64,000 bases of DNA from Paramacrobiotus metropolitanus (Eukaryota; Tardigrada; Eutardigrada; Parachela; Macrobiotidae), in contig NW_026570322.1 of assembly GCF_019649055.1 (NCBI RefSeq), forward strand, positions 62,001 to 126,000. Reading direction: 5' to 3'. This document shows positions 49,047-61,686 of this stretch, one piece after another. The first letter of the stretch is position 1. Every line of letters starts with the position of its first letter. The notes under the pieces were generated by a model that was not told where the DNA came from, ran no database searches, and was given only the letters and a program-made list of their open reading frames with translations. The translations under genes and the position numbers were made by a program.

Positions 49047-51266
49047 TTTTTTTAAAAACTTGGTTACAATCAAAACAGTTACATTTTATGGCAAAATTTT
49101 CATTTTTGAAAAGCATAATCATTTGTTAACGTAATGATATACGAAGAAATATTTTTGCGGCTTCTTGTATGCACATACTATCCACATGGTTGCGGCAGGG
49201 TAATTAACCGTAAACAAATAACCGTTGCTGGTAGTCTGTTAAACTTGGCACTAGTCGTGTCGGCTCAAAATAATTATTGGTCATGCGCCGGTACTATACG
49301 AATTGTTTGAAATAATTCTTACGGATTTGTTGATCTTGACTTTGTGCGAACAATACGCTGTACAGATCTATGTCTGTTCATTCCCGCGCGCGTAAAAAGT
49401 GCATAATTAGCGGAAATCAGATTATCCGTGACAGCGCTCTTTAATTTTGCTCATGAACTGTGCTGATCCGACTATGATAGCGTCAACACTCACCACAACA
49501 ATCATACACATGTATGCAACAATAAGTGCGGCGCGCTGCACGTGTATTGTACTACTGCCGCTGACGTTTGCCGCGTTTAATAAAAGCAAGGCAGATAAAA
49601 CTGGCTTTAGTGTATGGTGTCTACACAGTCCATTTGCATTTTGAAGTCCTCGGATCGGAGCGACCGCAAGCTTAATCAAATGCATAATCAGAGCATCTCA
49701 TTGCATATTGCCACCGCATCTAAATTGTGTTGTTCGACCACAGTGGTAAATTAATCGTAAGTTCGTGTACAGTACACGTTTCTCGTACTCGCAACATTTC
49801 ATTCATTTAGCCAATCAAAATTAAGAGTTGTAAATATTTTTTACTGCAAAATTCAGCAAAGTTTGCTCAAATGCTAAGAAACGCAAGCTTTGGATAGACA
49901 AGATTATTTTTTAAAAATATACATATTTTAGACTAATAAGATAACCGAAATGCCGACAGAAGAAGCGAACTGCATCAGTTGCATATATATATACCACCAA
50001 ACAGTAACCATTCCCGTCATCCCCTTCCGAATTATTTGATTCACTTCGTAATAGTGTAAAAAACTCTGTAATAGTGTAAAAAATTCTGTAAATTAAAACC
50101 TTAAATAGCAGCAATCTAAAGACAACTAGAATTGGTGTCCCAATACTGAGAAAAATAACCAGCATTATAGAGATCCAACCGCATAATGTATTGATAGCAT
50201 AGAGCGAATTTTCATTTTTGTAGCAAATAAATGACTATTACGTAATGACCGAAAACAAAAATAACTTTAACGTACGATGTACGAATTCATACAGGCAGTT
50301 TCATAGAAATTTAACCGCATACTGCGTCTACAATATGTTGTAACACAAAAGTATAGATTTTAATTTTTATTATAGACACCAAATCATGGGAAAATCGTAT
50401 ACTGCGAAGTATCACTGTTGGTATTGAGAGCAGAAAACAAAGAAATAATTTGTTTGCAATTCGTACAGCTAAATTGCAACAACCATTCCAATAATACACG
50501 TGTCGTATGTGATCCCACGTTGGATCTGAATAATGTTATCGTACAATCGATACCGAAAAGAACTCTTCAGCGCGTTTCTGGCTGCAGAAGCAGGGAATGA
50601 GCGACTACAGAGCCTGTTTACAAAACTTCCCACCTTGACCACAGGCTCTTAGTACAATTCTCCCTAAAGTAAGGTCTGTAAATTTTGAACGCCGTCGGAC
50701 CGAAATGGCACCGTTTTTTCAACCAGCAGAGCTTCGTTAGCTCTATCCTTTCGGCTTGCTCCGCGGTGGCTCCGGCGCTCACGAAAGGACGACAAACATA
50801 CGAGGCCGCCAGTGCGGCGACGACGGTAACGTCCGGGTTTACCTTACTCGCGCCCACGGAAAGATTGTGATGACATAATACGCTCTGTTAGGATCTTTCA
50901 CGACAAACCTTTTGGCTTCGTTCTACCTTCGTGCTAGCCGACTAGATTTAATTCGTCAAGTAAAACTTGAACTCCCCCTTCCGGACTTTCCCCTTCCCGA
51001 TATAAGGTGCAATATTCGGGTATATGCACAGGCACTTTGGCTATCGGGCACTGATACAGTGATACATATACCGGGTCACTTCCCTTAAAAATTAAGCTAC
51101 CGCAGCCGTATTGTTCCAAACTTTAAAATGCACCTATGTACATCTGTTTATGTAATTGAGTAACGGTACTTCGTAGTCGACGAAAAATAAAAAGTAATAA
51201 AACATGACAAGTACGATTGTACGCGCAAGAAAGAAGCTGCTTATTATACTGTAAATAGGCAGCATT

Positions 51267-54200
51267 TTAAACATTTATCAAAAAGTCCATTTTTCCTTCG
51301 AATGTTTTGAAATCGTTGGTGTTTGCATATGTCACGGTTATCGTTGGATCCATGGCGTTACACCTTGAGCATGCATCCGTTGGCCGGAATATATCTGTAC
51401 AAAAATCGGTTTAATTTAAGACAACTGTTTACGGTGGAGTCCGTCAACGAACATCCATCTGTTGTCTGATGTAAAACAGTGAGCTTTCGCAGCACATGTA
51501 AATTCATACTTACAATGTTAATCGCATTACACCTATAAGGTACTGATAAACCGCTGCAAATCCGTACCGGCCTTAAATCAAAGGTCACCCGGATAATTAA
51601 CTGCACGCACATATGCTAAGAGTACAGAGTATTAAAAAAAAGTAGCAACGGCGAAGCTAAAATTATAGCATGGATCGGAAATATTGTATAAGCTAAGTCT
51701 TTGATACGTCAGGCTAACCGCTGTCGTATATATGTATTATTCTATAGCAGCTATTTACCGTAATTGAAATACACTTGTGTAATCAAGTCCTTTCCAACAG
51801 GTTTGTTGTACTGATCCAGCTGGAAAATACGGAAATGGACGTGGGCCGGTCGCCAGCCTGCAAAAAGCTTGTAGCGCCCGGGAATAACCGTGGATATGGA
51901 ATAATAGCCATCATCGCCGGTGATGATTTTAAGACGGCAAAACTACAAAACCAACCCAGTGATATTATAATTTTTATCGTTCAGGTAGCAATAAATCTGT
52001 GCTGTGTATGTACGGACTACAAGTAGTTACAGTGAATTAAGGCTTAGCGCTGTCATTCATTGATTACCCAGTCTGGATCGTTGGCGGATGTCGCATTGGT
52101 AGCCATCGTAAACGGACCGGCACTCTGGAAGGCAGCTGTAAAACCACTTCGCTCAATGTTATAAAATTCAAATTCATCTGACTCAGTTTTACTAGCATTT
52201 TTTATTTATATTCTATTTAATGTTTCAGACAACACTGCATGCATTGGCCATAATACAGAAAAAGTGACTGAAAAACACTATGCAATATACGTAAAACTAC
52301 TAATGCGCGACGATGTTGATTTGTAAACATGTTATTTATTTAGTTTTGCGCGCATTTAATGCAGATTGGGATGATGGAGGTCATGCGTTACTTTCAATGA
52401 TAAACATATGTATTTCTTCATATATTTTTATTGTACTAGCATAAGCGGAAAACGTAACGAATAATTTGCGATAATTTGCGAAAACAAAATATCATAAACG
52501 ATTAACATGCGTACGTGCATATTATGTTTGATCACTACTTTGATGTGCAAAAAAGTTAATAATAAATGTCCCTTGTGCATGTGTTTCTACTGTTAATCTT
52601 ATTACGTTTCCTAATATTAGGGAGTGGTAACATTGTCGTACTTGGAGTTGGGATTTGGAGGGAAGGCGGTACGATGCTGTACCATCCAGTCTGATTGGAC
52701 ATCCACAAATCTACCAGCGCTCGTTTCCCGACGCCACACGATACATTATCGGACCGGAAGCGAACATAGCCGCTGAGCAGCACGCGGTCATCGCGAAATC
52801 CATTGGGACACAGCATGACCGTCTGGTGTCCGGTTGGCGTGTACACCGGCGCGCCGTTGACGTAGTAAGGACCAAGAGTGTCGCCAGCGGTCGGCACACA
52901 GGACGTGTTCGAATGGACGGTCGACTGCTTTGGTTTGGTGAGGGATTTCATCACAGTCTTAGGATCTTTCCTCAAAATCCAATACAGAGATTTACTAATA
53001 ACAATCATTTATGATAATTTCTTTGGGTAAATTGCGCCAGGGAATACGCTTTTGTAATGGCATATAATTGTATGCTGTGCGGTCTGCAATGTGCTCATCA
53101 GGTGCAAGTGGCATTATTATTGAAATTTTGTCATTGTACATGTCTATTTTATTACGATATTGTTGCTTAACTGTAACACATAATTATCTCTGCTAATCTG
53201 GCGTAGTTACTAGAAACCCTGTTTTGTACGGCTGGCCGAATGTTAAGCAAAAGTAATCAGTTACCGTAAATTCTTTCAGTTATAAACTGTAAACATCAAT
53301 TAACAGTGGTTTGGTTTTTAATTGAAGCGGTGTCTTGAACGATAAAACAACATTCCGATACTGCTTAGATTCTATTAAACGAGACGATACTTTGGACTTT
53401 GTACTTTACATCTTATACTTTATAATTTATACTTTATTCAGCGAACTATATATAATGGATAAACGCGCAAAGCACAAAATGTACACCTATCAGAGTTCCG
53501 CGAAACGCATTTCACCTCCTTTACTACGCACTCGTTAATGCTTATATACGTCACCTGCTCGTGCTTTGCAAAAAAGGTCGAATCAAATCGCAGTATCTGG
53601 ATTACTTTATTTATGATTCTACTTCCGGTATAGGAAGATGTCAGAATGTCAGACATAGCGAAGGTCACTTACTTCTTCGAGCCTTATATACAGACAGAAG
53701 CAATACTATATAACTATGGTCTAAGATGCTTCTTTTCCAAATTTATTACTTCGAAAGTATCATACGCAGTCTATAATAGGCGGTCTATAATTAATAAGCT
53801 GCCCATAACAAAATTTCAAGAAGATGTTTTAACACTTCTTACCGAAACAACACCAAGCGTCGTTAGAGCAGTCCAGAGACGCACTGAGCTCTCCTTTAGA
53901 GCAATGCTCATCCATGCTCTCCACACTGACACATTTCCCTATCTTTCCGGCGGCCGGAAGTGATTTTGGAGTACACGGACTGAGCGAGGCGGCCGTATCT
54001 GGGCACGAAAATAAAAAAGAAAAGACGAATATTAAAAACATCTTCCGGGTTCATTCGTTATCCATTCATCAGAACATCAAAACCTAATAGTGTGTAAACG
54101 AAAGTACTCCATACACTGTTCGACAGAAATATCCAGATTTATTTAATAAGTCATATGGGAGTCGAGCTGATGCTCATTTTATTATATAATTACCTGGCTG

Positions 54201-54314
54201 CAATCCGGCGACTGCCGCAATAAAATGTAAAAATAATCCAATGCAAATGCTGTTGCAAATGCGATAATGTGCCAAGCTGTGTAAAGCATCGACCAAAATA
54301 TTTTTGTTTGTCAT
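51267..54314 (-). CDS. Secreted intradiol ring-cleavage dioxygenase, copy 2 (intact)
   Basis: Six exons: 54194-54314, 53843-53998, 52642-52965, 52068-52135, 51759-51942, 51267-51394. All phases agree from ATG 54314 to the stop, giving about 326 residues. Start MTNKNILVDALHSLAHYRIC is followed by the hydrophobic ICIGLFLHFIAAVAG. The WAP-like module has CVSVESMDEHCSK and CSNDAWCC. The catalytic domain has CVPTAGDTLGPYYVNGAP, ALVDLWMSNQTGWYSI, GDDGYYS, PGRYKLFAGWRPAHVHF and the C-terminal end TNDFKTFEGKMDFLINV. Exons 3, 4, 5 and 6 have exactly the same lengths as in copy 1 (324, 68, 184 and 128 bases). Bacterial and fungal relatives lack such introns, so the gene is integrated and old in this genome. 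The Cys-rich module may hold the enzyme in the extracellular matrix or a secretion; its role is unknown. Confidence 0.87.
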
Positions 54315-54479
54315 TGCAATGTAGTTAATCCGTAGTTGACAAGAAATATTTAATCCGATGAAAATCCTCAATATGTTGAACGTATGTTAAGAAACCTAAT
54401 ATGCCTGAGAAATCCCATTAAAACGCGAAGTATACACTGCGTTCTTTAAATAACCGTCACCATTATTTAAAACAGTAAA

Positions 54480-54700
54480 ACCGCCCCACTGATTTTTAGC
54501 GGACGAACAGAGGAAAACTTGCAGACACGATTACGGCACGAAACGTTTTCATTTGCCTGGTTTTCAGTTTCTCAGGTGCAAAAGACAGACGGCACTCATT
54601 AATCTCCAATTTCCTTATTACTGTGGATTGATATTTTCGTAGAAACCAGTCTTATGTAAATTACTGACATGAGTAAAATTATGTTCTGTATTAAAATTTA
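54480..54700 (-). promoter_or_regulatory. Conserved 5' flank of dioxygenase copy 2
   Basis: Matches 48480-48700: gcggacgaacagagg, attacggcacgaaacgtttt, ctcaggtgcaaaagacagac. Since this copy is the intact one, this is the best candidate for a working promoter of the array. Confidence 0.5.
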
Positions 54701-56301
54701 TAATTAATGTCAAAATTTGGTCTAGTTTTTGGGTACATTGAAAGCATATCTTTTAGCAAATCAGTTTGTGAATATGCTAATCACAATATTTATATGATTT
54801 AATTTTGTTGATTCATTACTTTACTTACTGATGTAACAATTTCAATAAATATTTATTACTCATAGCCTAACACACTTATGAATGTGAATATGTGATTAGC
54901 GCTGGTATCGTCAGCGCTAAATAATGAAATCATGCGCAGGTAATTTGTGTAACAACTGTTAGAATTAGAAATACCGGTAATTGTGGGTTACGGATTAGTT
55001 GCCCTTGACTTTGTCCACACAATACGCACTACTATGACTGTCCGATTCCGAGCTCGTTAAAACCCGATCATTTAAGCAAAAAAAGGTTACGCGCCACGCA
55101 TAACCTGTTTGATTTTTCTAATTAACTGTGCTGATCCGACCACGATAGTGACAAGTGACAACAGTCACCGCAACACTTAAGTTTACCTCTATACGTACAT
55201 GATACACATTCAACAATAAGCGTTGACGCGCACGTGTGGTGGACTACTTCCGCTGACTATTACCGCGGTAAAAATTCGCGGTGTAGATAAATTTGGTTTC
55301 TTTGTGGGTTATTCGAAATGAAGTCCTCGGGCAAACTCGTCACTGACGCTGTATGTCCGGAGTTAGATTAAAGCTACGCATTTCGAACGGATAGGATGAC
55401 CATCCGCACGACAATCATCGGTTTTCAATATACTTAATTATACAACCGCATGCAGAGCAAAATGGAATGGAAAGTGGCCATTCGGAAAAAATGTGACTAC
55501 GTTTTGTGATAATTAAGTTGTGGCGAGTAGGCTTACTACGGGTAGGCTACCAAAAACATTTGCCATTTCGGAGGATATTTTAGTAAAATTTCAAAGTAGT
55601 GACTAATTCTTACCGCACCACGTACTCTGTATACTTGTATCAAACTCTGTCTTTTCCCTTCATGCCAACGCCACCCCACAGAGCTGCCCATTCTGTTTTC
55701 AGCATGCAGAAATCGCTCAGAACGATTATTACTCGTATATTGCTTTTACCTGGATGTTCTGAAAATTTTCTGCAGTACAGCTGGATCTAATACGAATTTA
55801 CTCTTTGGCAGGCCAGTAGGATTTAGGACTAAATTCTATTTTCTCGTGTAAAGTCCAGTGACATATTCTGCGTTCGAGAACGGAACGGTCTCGAACTGTA
55901 CCTGACTTCCGGTAGAATTGTGTCAGATGCACACTGAAACTGGCAGAAGGACAAATGGCTCAAATGTTTCTTTTTTTTGGTGAGAAGTATGTAGTTTCAT
56001 TATACACATTGTGACACTTCCACTACGGTTTAATGGATGTCTGTGCAAACCTGTATACTCCACCAGAGAAAGATAATCGCCATCGCATTATATATGGTTA
56101 CAAACAACTGCTATTTCCGTACCGGCCGTAAATAAAAGGACGCTCGGATATGTAAATAAGCTGCACATAACACTACGTATATTATGAGCGTAAAAGGAAG
56201 CGGCACCGACGAAGCTGTATATTTAATTTAACAACCTAATCCTTTAGTATGTCAAGCCGATCGCTAACATAGATTATTTATTATGTTAAGCAGCTACTTA
56301 C
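54701..56301. other. Spacer between dioxygenase copies 2 and 3
   Basis: 55121-55265 repeats the block at 49451-49570 (actgtgctgatccgac, cgcacgtg, ccgctgac). 55760-56040 repeats the region 3' of copy 1. 56060-56180 matches the intron before the last exon of copy 2 (ccgtaccggcc, gctgcacat), but the last exon itself is absent. Confidence 0.5.
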
Positions 56302-58480
56302 CGTAATTAAAATACACTTGCGTAATAAAATCTTCTCCAATTGGTTTATTATACAAATCCAGTTGGAAGATCCGGAAATGCATATGGGCCGGTCGCCAGC
56401 CATCTAGAAGTTGGAAGCGCCCGGGAATAACCGTGGACATGGAGTAATAGCCATCGTCACCGGTTATGATTTTAAGACGGCAAAACTACAAAAAACATAA
56501 ATGACATTTATCATTCAGGCTTTACCATAGTATGGTACTACGTGTACCGATAATAAATATGGAATAATAACGGTGTATCTTACCCAGTCTGGATCGTTGA
56601 CCGATGTTGCATTGGTAGCCGTTGTAAACGGACCGGCATCCTGGAAGGTTGCTGAAAAACCACTTCGCTGGTGCCTCTGGTTTATCAGAATTTGCTGCTT
56701 ATAAAATAATTATTTAATTTTTCACGCAACATTGCAAGCATTTGCTAAAATCCAGACGGGTACATTTACAAATACGGACACACATACGGGTACATTTACA
56801 AATACTATATGTACAGAAAACGCACATATGCGATTTCCGGCTGCTGTATTACAAACGTATTATTCATCGACTGTCGAGTTTCATTTTTAATTTTTATGAC
56901 TATACAATAAAAATATATTAAAACTATGTTATTCTTAGTGGAAGCAACTATATACCCACAGCACTACAATTTTCAAAGTGCAAAATTAATCAATCATACA
57001 TCTGATACGTATGGACCCATTGTTACGCTAACTGCTGTGTAATAAAATAATAATCGCAGTCCCAGGTGCATATGTTTTTCATACTCTAGGATCTCAGTAC
57101 GTTGCGTGGAATTAACTAAACCTTGGAGAATAATCAAGTAGTCGTACGGGGAGTTGGATTTTGGAGGGCAGATGGCACGATACTGTAGAATCCGGTCTGA
57201 TTGGCCATCCACATATCCACCAGCGCTCCTTTCCCGACACCACACGATACATTATCGGACCGGAAGCGGATATAGCCGCTCAGAATGACGCGATCGTCGC
57301 GGAAGCCATTGAGGCACATGCACCATCACCGTCTGATGCCCAGTTGGTGTGTATACCGGCGCACCGTTGACGTAATACGGACCAAGACCGTCGGCGGCGG
57401 TCGGCACACAGGACATGCTCGGTTGGAACTTGGAAGGGCAACTGTTTTTCTTCGGTGGTGGATTTCATCAATGTCTTGGGATCTTTCGTCAACAACCCAT
57501 ACAGATTTTACAGATATTATTTTATTAATAATAAAAAATTATGATAATTCTTTTTGGGTAAACTTCTAAAGAGGGCCAGTACGTTAAGTATTGTTTACTT
57601 GTGTAAGATATTAATGGCATTATCATTACAGATAGAACATTAGCGCACTATGCGTTTATTTACTCGTATTTAAGCTGTTGTACTGTAGCTCAACTGGAAT
57701 AACTGCATCTGCTAGCTCTTGCTGGAAACAACAATTAATAGCGAAAAGGGTTGCATGTGTTGTTCCCGCGCGATAAATCCTGGAATGTATATTGTCGGCT
57801 CCTATCTTAAAATGGATCAAATAGTACAGCCATGTGATGGGATTAACTTATTCATGATGCTGCTTCCGGTATGGGAATCTAACGAAGGTCAACTCTGGGT
57901 GCATTTCGAAGCAGTGGTGCAAGCAGCAGTGGCTCATGCGTTTCTTTTAAAAATTTATCGACTGAAAATTGATTACTGTAAGACGAACTTTAAAATACTT
58001 CATTCAATGAAGTTCATTGGATGGTCACGGTCAAATTAAATTATTATCAGCCCATACATCTTCCGAAATTCTAAGAAATTTTTTAAATCTGTTTTTTACC
58101 GTAGCAACACCAAGCGTCACCGAAGCAGTCCGCAGATTCACTTAGCTCCCCTCTAGAACACTGTTCATCCATACTCTCCACATTGACACATTTCCCTATC
58201 TTTCCTGCGGCCGGAAGTGACTTCGGAGTACAGGGACTGAGGGATGCGCTCTTGGCTACCGATGCATCTGCACACGGAAATAAAAAAAATCAACCCAAAT
58301 GTTAATATTATGTTATATGCTTAATATAGATATTCGCAATTGATGCTTAGCTTAATGACCTGGCTGAAAGCCATCAACTGCAAAAATACGGAATAAAAAT
58401 AATCCCATGCAAATACTGTTGTAGATGCGATATTCTACCAAGCTGCATAAAACATCAACAAAAACATTTTTGTTAGTCAT
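56302..58480 (-). pseudogene. Intradiol ring-cleavage dioxygenase, copy 3 (decayed)
   Basis: Five of six exons are recognisable: 58360-58480, 58100-58267, 57148-57482, 56584-56651, 56302-56485. Exon 1 is intact with an in-frame ATG (MTNKNVFVDVLCSL) and a hydrophobic core, and the WAP-like exon keeps its cysteines. Exon 3 is 335 bases instead of 324: about seven extra bases before the VPTAADGLGPYYV part and four before NGFRDDR, so the frame changes twice and is not restored. In exon 5 the motif reads PGRFQLLDGWRPAHMHF, with Phe where the other copies have the presumed iron-binding Tyr. The last exon is missing. A transcript could still be made from the shared 5' flank, but an active enzyme is not expected. 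Confidence 0.8.
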
Positions 58481-58779
58481 TGCAATTTAGTTAACCTCTA
58501 TTTGAAAAAAGTAAATGCTTAATCCGCTTGGAATCTTAATATGCCAAACGTACGCTAAGAAACCACGTAAAAAAAGCAAAATATATAGTGTGATGAGTCA
58601 CTGTGCTCGTAAATGACGGTCGTATTCGCATTTGTAGTGCTCGTATTATTATGATTAATGTTAAAATTATGTATTGTGTTTTGATACATTAAATCTGTTA
58701 CTCCTGACCCATGAGCTCATGAATACGCTAAACATAATTAAGGGATTATTCATATTCAAAACGGTAAAACTGCCACACG

Positions 58780-58960
58780 GAATATTTCATTAGCTACTAG
58801 AGGAAAATGCCGGTCGATTACGGCATGTAACGTTTCATTTGCTTGCCGTTTCGTTTCTCAGGTACAAAAGACAGATAGCATCATTAATCTGCTATTCCCT
58901 TGTTAAACTGGATATTTTTTTAAACAAATCATATGTAACTCACTGCATGACACAAGAAAG
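58780..58960 (-). promoter_or_regulatory. Conserved 5' flank of dioxygenase copy 3
   Basis: gattacggcatgtaacgttt and ctcaggtacaaaagacagat correspond to the flanks of copies 1 and 2 but are more diverged. Confidence 0.4.
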
Positions 58961-59296
58961 TATTTACGTTCGCAATTAAAATTAATGATGAAATTATATC
59001 TGTTTTGATACGTCAAAGTATGGGTTTTGACGAATGAACTCGTAAGTGTGCTAAGCACAATTAAATGATTAAATTATGCTGATTCATTACTCTCGAAGGT
59101 CGAAGAATTTGTATTCGTATCGAATAAACTGGAACAAAAACATTTTAGCACTCGTATAAACGATAGTAGTAATGACTGCAAGTTTGAGCAGTTTAACCAA
59201 GTACTTAACTGTTTTTTTACAAGTACTAAACTATTTAATCGAATACAAAGACAAGATTACAATTCACAAAAGAAACATTACATCGTAATATTAACA

Positions 59297-59660
59297 AACA
59301 GCAAAACATGCGGCCGGATTACAGAGAACATTTGATCTAAATTAGCCGAGGCCGGTGCCGTTCCCAGGATGGATGCCGCGTTTCCACGTTGAATTTCGAT
59401 GCTGAACCTCTGGCGCAAAAACTCCGTTGCACGTTTCTCGCCTGTTTCCTGCCAAATCATCTTGCCCACTTCGCTAATCAGCCGGGTAGGCTTCCGGTCC
59501 GAGTGGCCCCACTGTCTCCACGCCGACCGCTCGGAACAGGTAATCATGGGTGATGTCCTGGTACTTCTCGGTTTTTTTTTCGTTCGGCCTGAGCCGCTGC
59601 TGCGCCGGCTTGTGTGGATGTTCCAGCGATATGGGAAAGAGCCATAACTGTTTGGGAAGT
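59297..59660 (-). mobile_element. Decayed non-LTR retrotransposon fragment (end of reverse transcriptase ORF)
   Basis: Two adjoining minus-strand frames together read like the C-terminal end of the reverse-transcriptase polyprotein common in invertebrate LINE-like elements. One has AERKKTEKYQDITHDYLF then VGVETVGPLGPEAY. The other has LISEVGKMIWQETGEKRA then RFSIEIQRGNAASILGTAP. A one-base shift and a stop separate them near 59480-59490. No polymerase core lies nearby, so it is a dead 3' remnant. Confidence 0.6.
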
Positions 59661-59747
59661 TTATTGTTTTTAAAATGTATAACTTTACATTAGCAGCAGA
59701 TTTTACTTTCCGCTTTATACTGTAAAGTAATTTTAAAAAGGTGACTG

Positions 59748-60929
59748 CTATGCGCCCCGACAAACCGGGCGCATAGAATTTTGCTATGCGCCCCGATGTT
59801 CGGGCGCACAGAATTTGGCTTTGCGCCCCGAATTTCCGGGCGCAGAAATATCGGCGATTTGCTGTTTTCCTGAAGGTTTTTTATGTCTTATTTGGCTTGT
59901 TTTACTGCATTTATTCAACAACTCAGTTTTCCTGTTGTATTGTTATAAACATGACAGCTTATGAGACTCAACCCGTAAATTTATTTGCTTTAACGCAGAC
60001 TACGGCAGCAACAGCGACGATGCGTAATTATTAAGATTTACTTGAGCACTGGATGAGGACATTAGCACCGGAACACGGGTCACCGGTGCAGTCGACCCCG
60101 TCGTTCTTGCTAAAACAAACCCCCAGTCTCTTCGCAAAAAAATTTTAGGGGGGGGGAGAGAAAAGCTACCTGATACTGGTACATGTAATGATGTAAATAA
60201 ACTTTACTGATACTAAAGTTGATTTACTGCAGTGGACACAGCAGCAACCAAAACGAACTAAATACAAATGTGCAATCGCTATCAGCGACATCGTCAATCA
60301 GAGTTGCATTTCTTCTCGAGTATCGGGACGACACAATGTATGTACATCCCAACGATACAATAGTATCGGGATGTACATCCCAATCCCAACGACTCCTACC
60401 TAATGGCTTTTCTCGGCTGGACACTGGTCATCAAGTCGTCCAGCCTTGCAACTATCTACGCTGCGTTAACCGGAATTAGCTTTGCTAATTCTATTTTGCC
60501 ACAGTTTGGTGCATGGAGTGGACTTCTGTGCCGTCCTAGAAGACCTATAACAATTGTTACCCACAGAACGTAATTAAACCAGTGTTATAAGCTTGCTGTA
60601 AAGTTGCAAAAAATTAGGATCTCTCAGACTGATTCCGTGATGTTTTGAGTAAGCTTTTCAATAAACCATGCAATAAAATGGGGATAAATAAAACCAATAC
60701 TATTAAGGGTACTTGAATTCTGCAGTTCTCTGTAAACTTCTGCTCTCCTGCAACCTTAAGGGTTAATCGAATACAAAAAAATAAAATAAAAACAATCAAT
60801 TGCCGGAAAAACTTAAAAACTTCGATATTTCTGCGCCCGGACATTCGAGGCGCAAAGCAAAATTCTGTGCGCCCGAGCACTCGGGGCGCACAGCTAAGAT
60901 CTATGCGCCCGGTTTGTCGGGGCGCACAG
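59748..60929. mobile_element. Non-autonomous DNA element with hairpin-bearing terminal inverted repeats
   Basis: Left repeat 59748-59853 and right repeat 60823-60929 are reverse complements over about 106 bases at roughly 85% identity. Each repeat is itself three GC-rich imperfect hairpins in a row, each with gcgcccc..gggcgc arms; the outer one is tatgcgccc - cgacaaacc - gggcgcata. The interior (about 970 bp) has no transposase frame. It includes a second inverted repeat (tgtacatccc..gatac / gtatc..ggatgtaca, about 60341-60378). No clear target-site duplication could be set; ttttaaaa lies outside both ends. Confidence 0.75.
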
Positions 60930-61686
60930 CCATTTCGTTTTAAAAAACCACACGACATATTTTTGAAGTAAACTTTTGTTATTTCAGCTCACTGAGCTCC
61001 TCAGTAAAGTGTAAGGTACTCAGGAAAGTGTAAGGTAAAGTGTAAGGTCACTAAAGTGTAGGGTCAGTAACATCGGTTTTGGTTTTACATATATATATTG
61101 TATCCATATTTAAGCAGCCTGTTAACGGTGATCAAATATTTATCACACTATTCTCCTTATGGTTATTGCTGCTCGCCTCAGAAACAAATATAGTAGTTCA
61201 GTCATGCACCGGTAATGCACGTAAGAATCGTTTGAAATAATTTGTTGTCTGATTGTGAATATAGTAAAACTTACTGGCACTACATTTTTTAACAGATAAC
61301 ACATTTTTTTAACAGATTTTTTAACAGATTTAAAAGGCAAGCCTTTAAAAAACAAGAGTATCTCCTGAAGATTGATAGAATAATTTCAAACCATTGTATT
61401 ATTTTGCCATTATATATAGTGAGCTTGATTTAATTTAGTTTATATAGATTTGAAGAAAACCCTGACGCTAGCACAGTTTTAGCTGGTTCATAAAATTCAT
61501 CTGACAATGAGATAATTATGCAACAAGCGAACAGTCCGATAAGCCGTCGTTCGGTACCTTGCTCACATGTTTATCACGAAGGATAACATTTTTACGATAC
61601 GCGCTCTCCCACAGCTATGTATAATTACGTGATCTAAAATTTCTCGAGCAGCTTCTTAGGTAACCTAAGCAGTAAGCACTAACTTA

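Larger units (their letters stand above)
48313..51266. other. Spacer between dioxygenase copies 1 and 2
   Basis: The first part (about 48480-48700 and 49450-49570) is conserved upstream of the other copies and probably holds the promoter. 48991-49046 is a perfect palindrome. 50560-51120 contains GC-rich frames on both strands (for example minus 50934-51119, PVYVSLYQCPIAKVPVHI...) that look exon-like but gave no gene model or family match. Confidence 0.4.

Noticed and set aside
50560-51120. GC-rich open frames on both strands between dioxygenase copies
   Set aside because: No start, partner exon or family; kept only as a remark on the spacer.
45514-58480. Bacterial contamination as source of the dioxygenases
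   Set aside because: Six phase-matched introns per copy, signal peptides and flanking animal genes on one contig.
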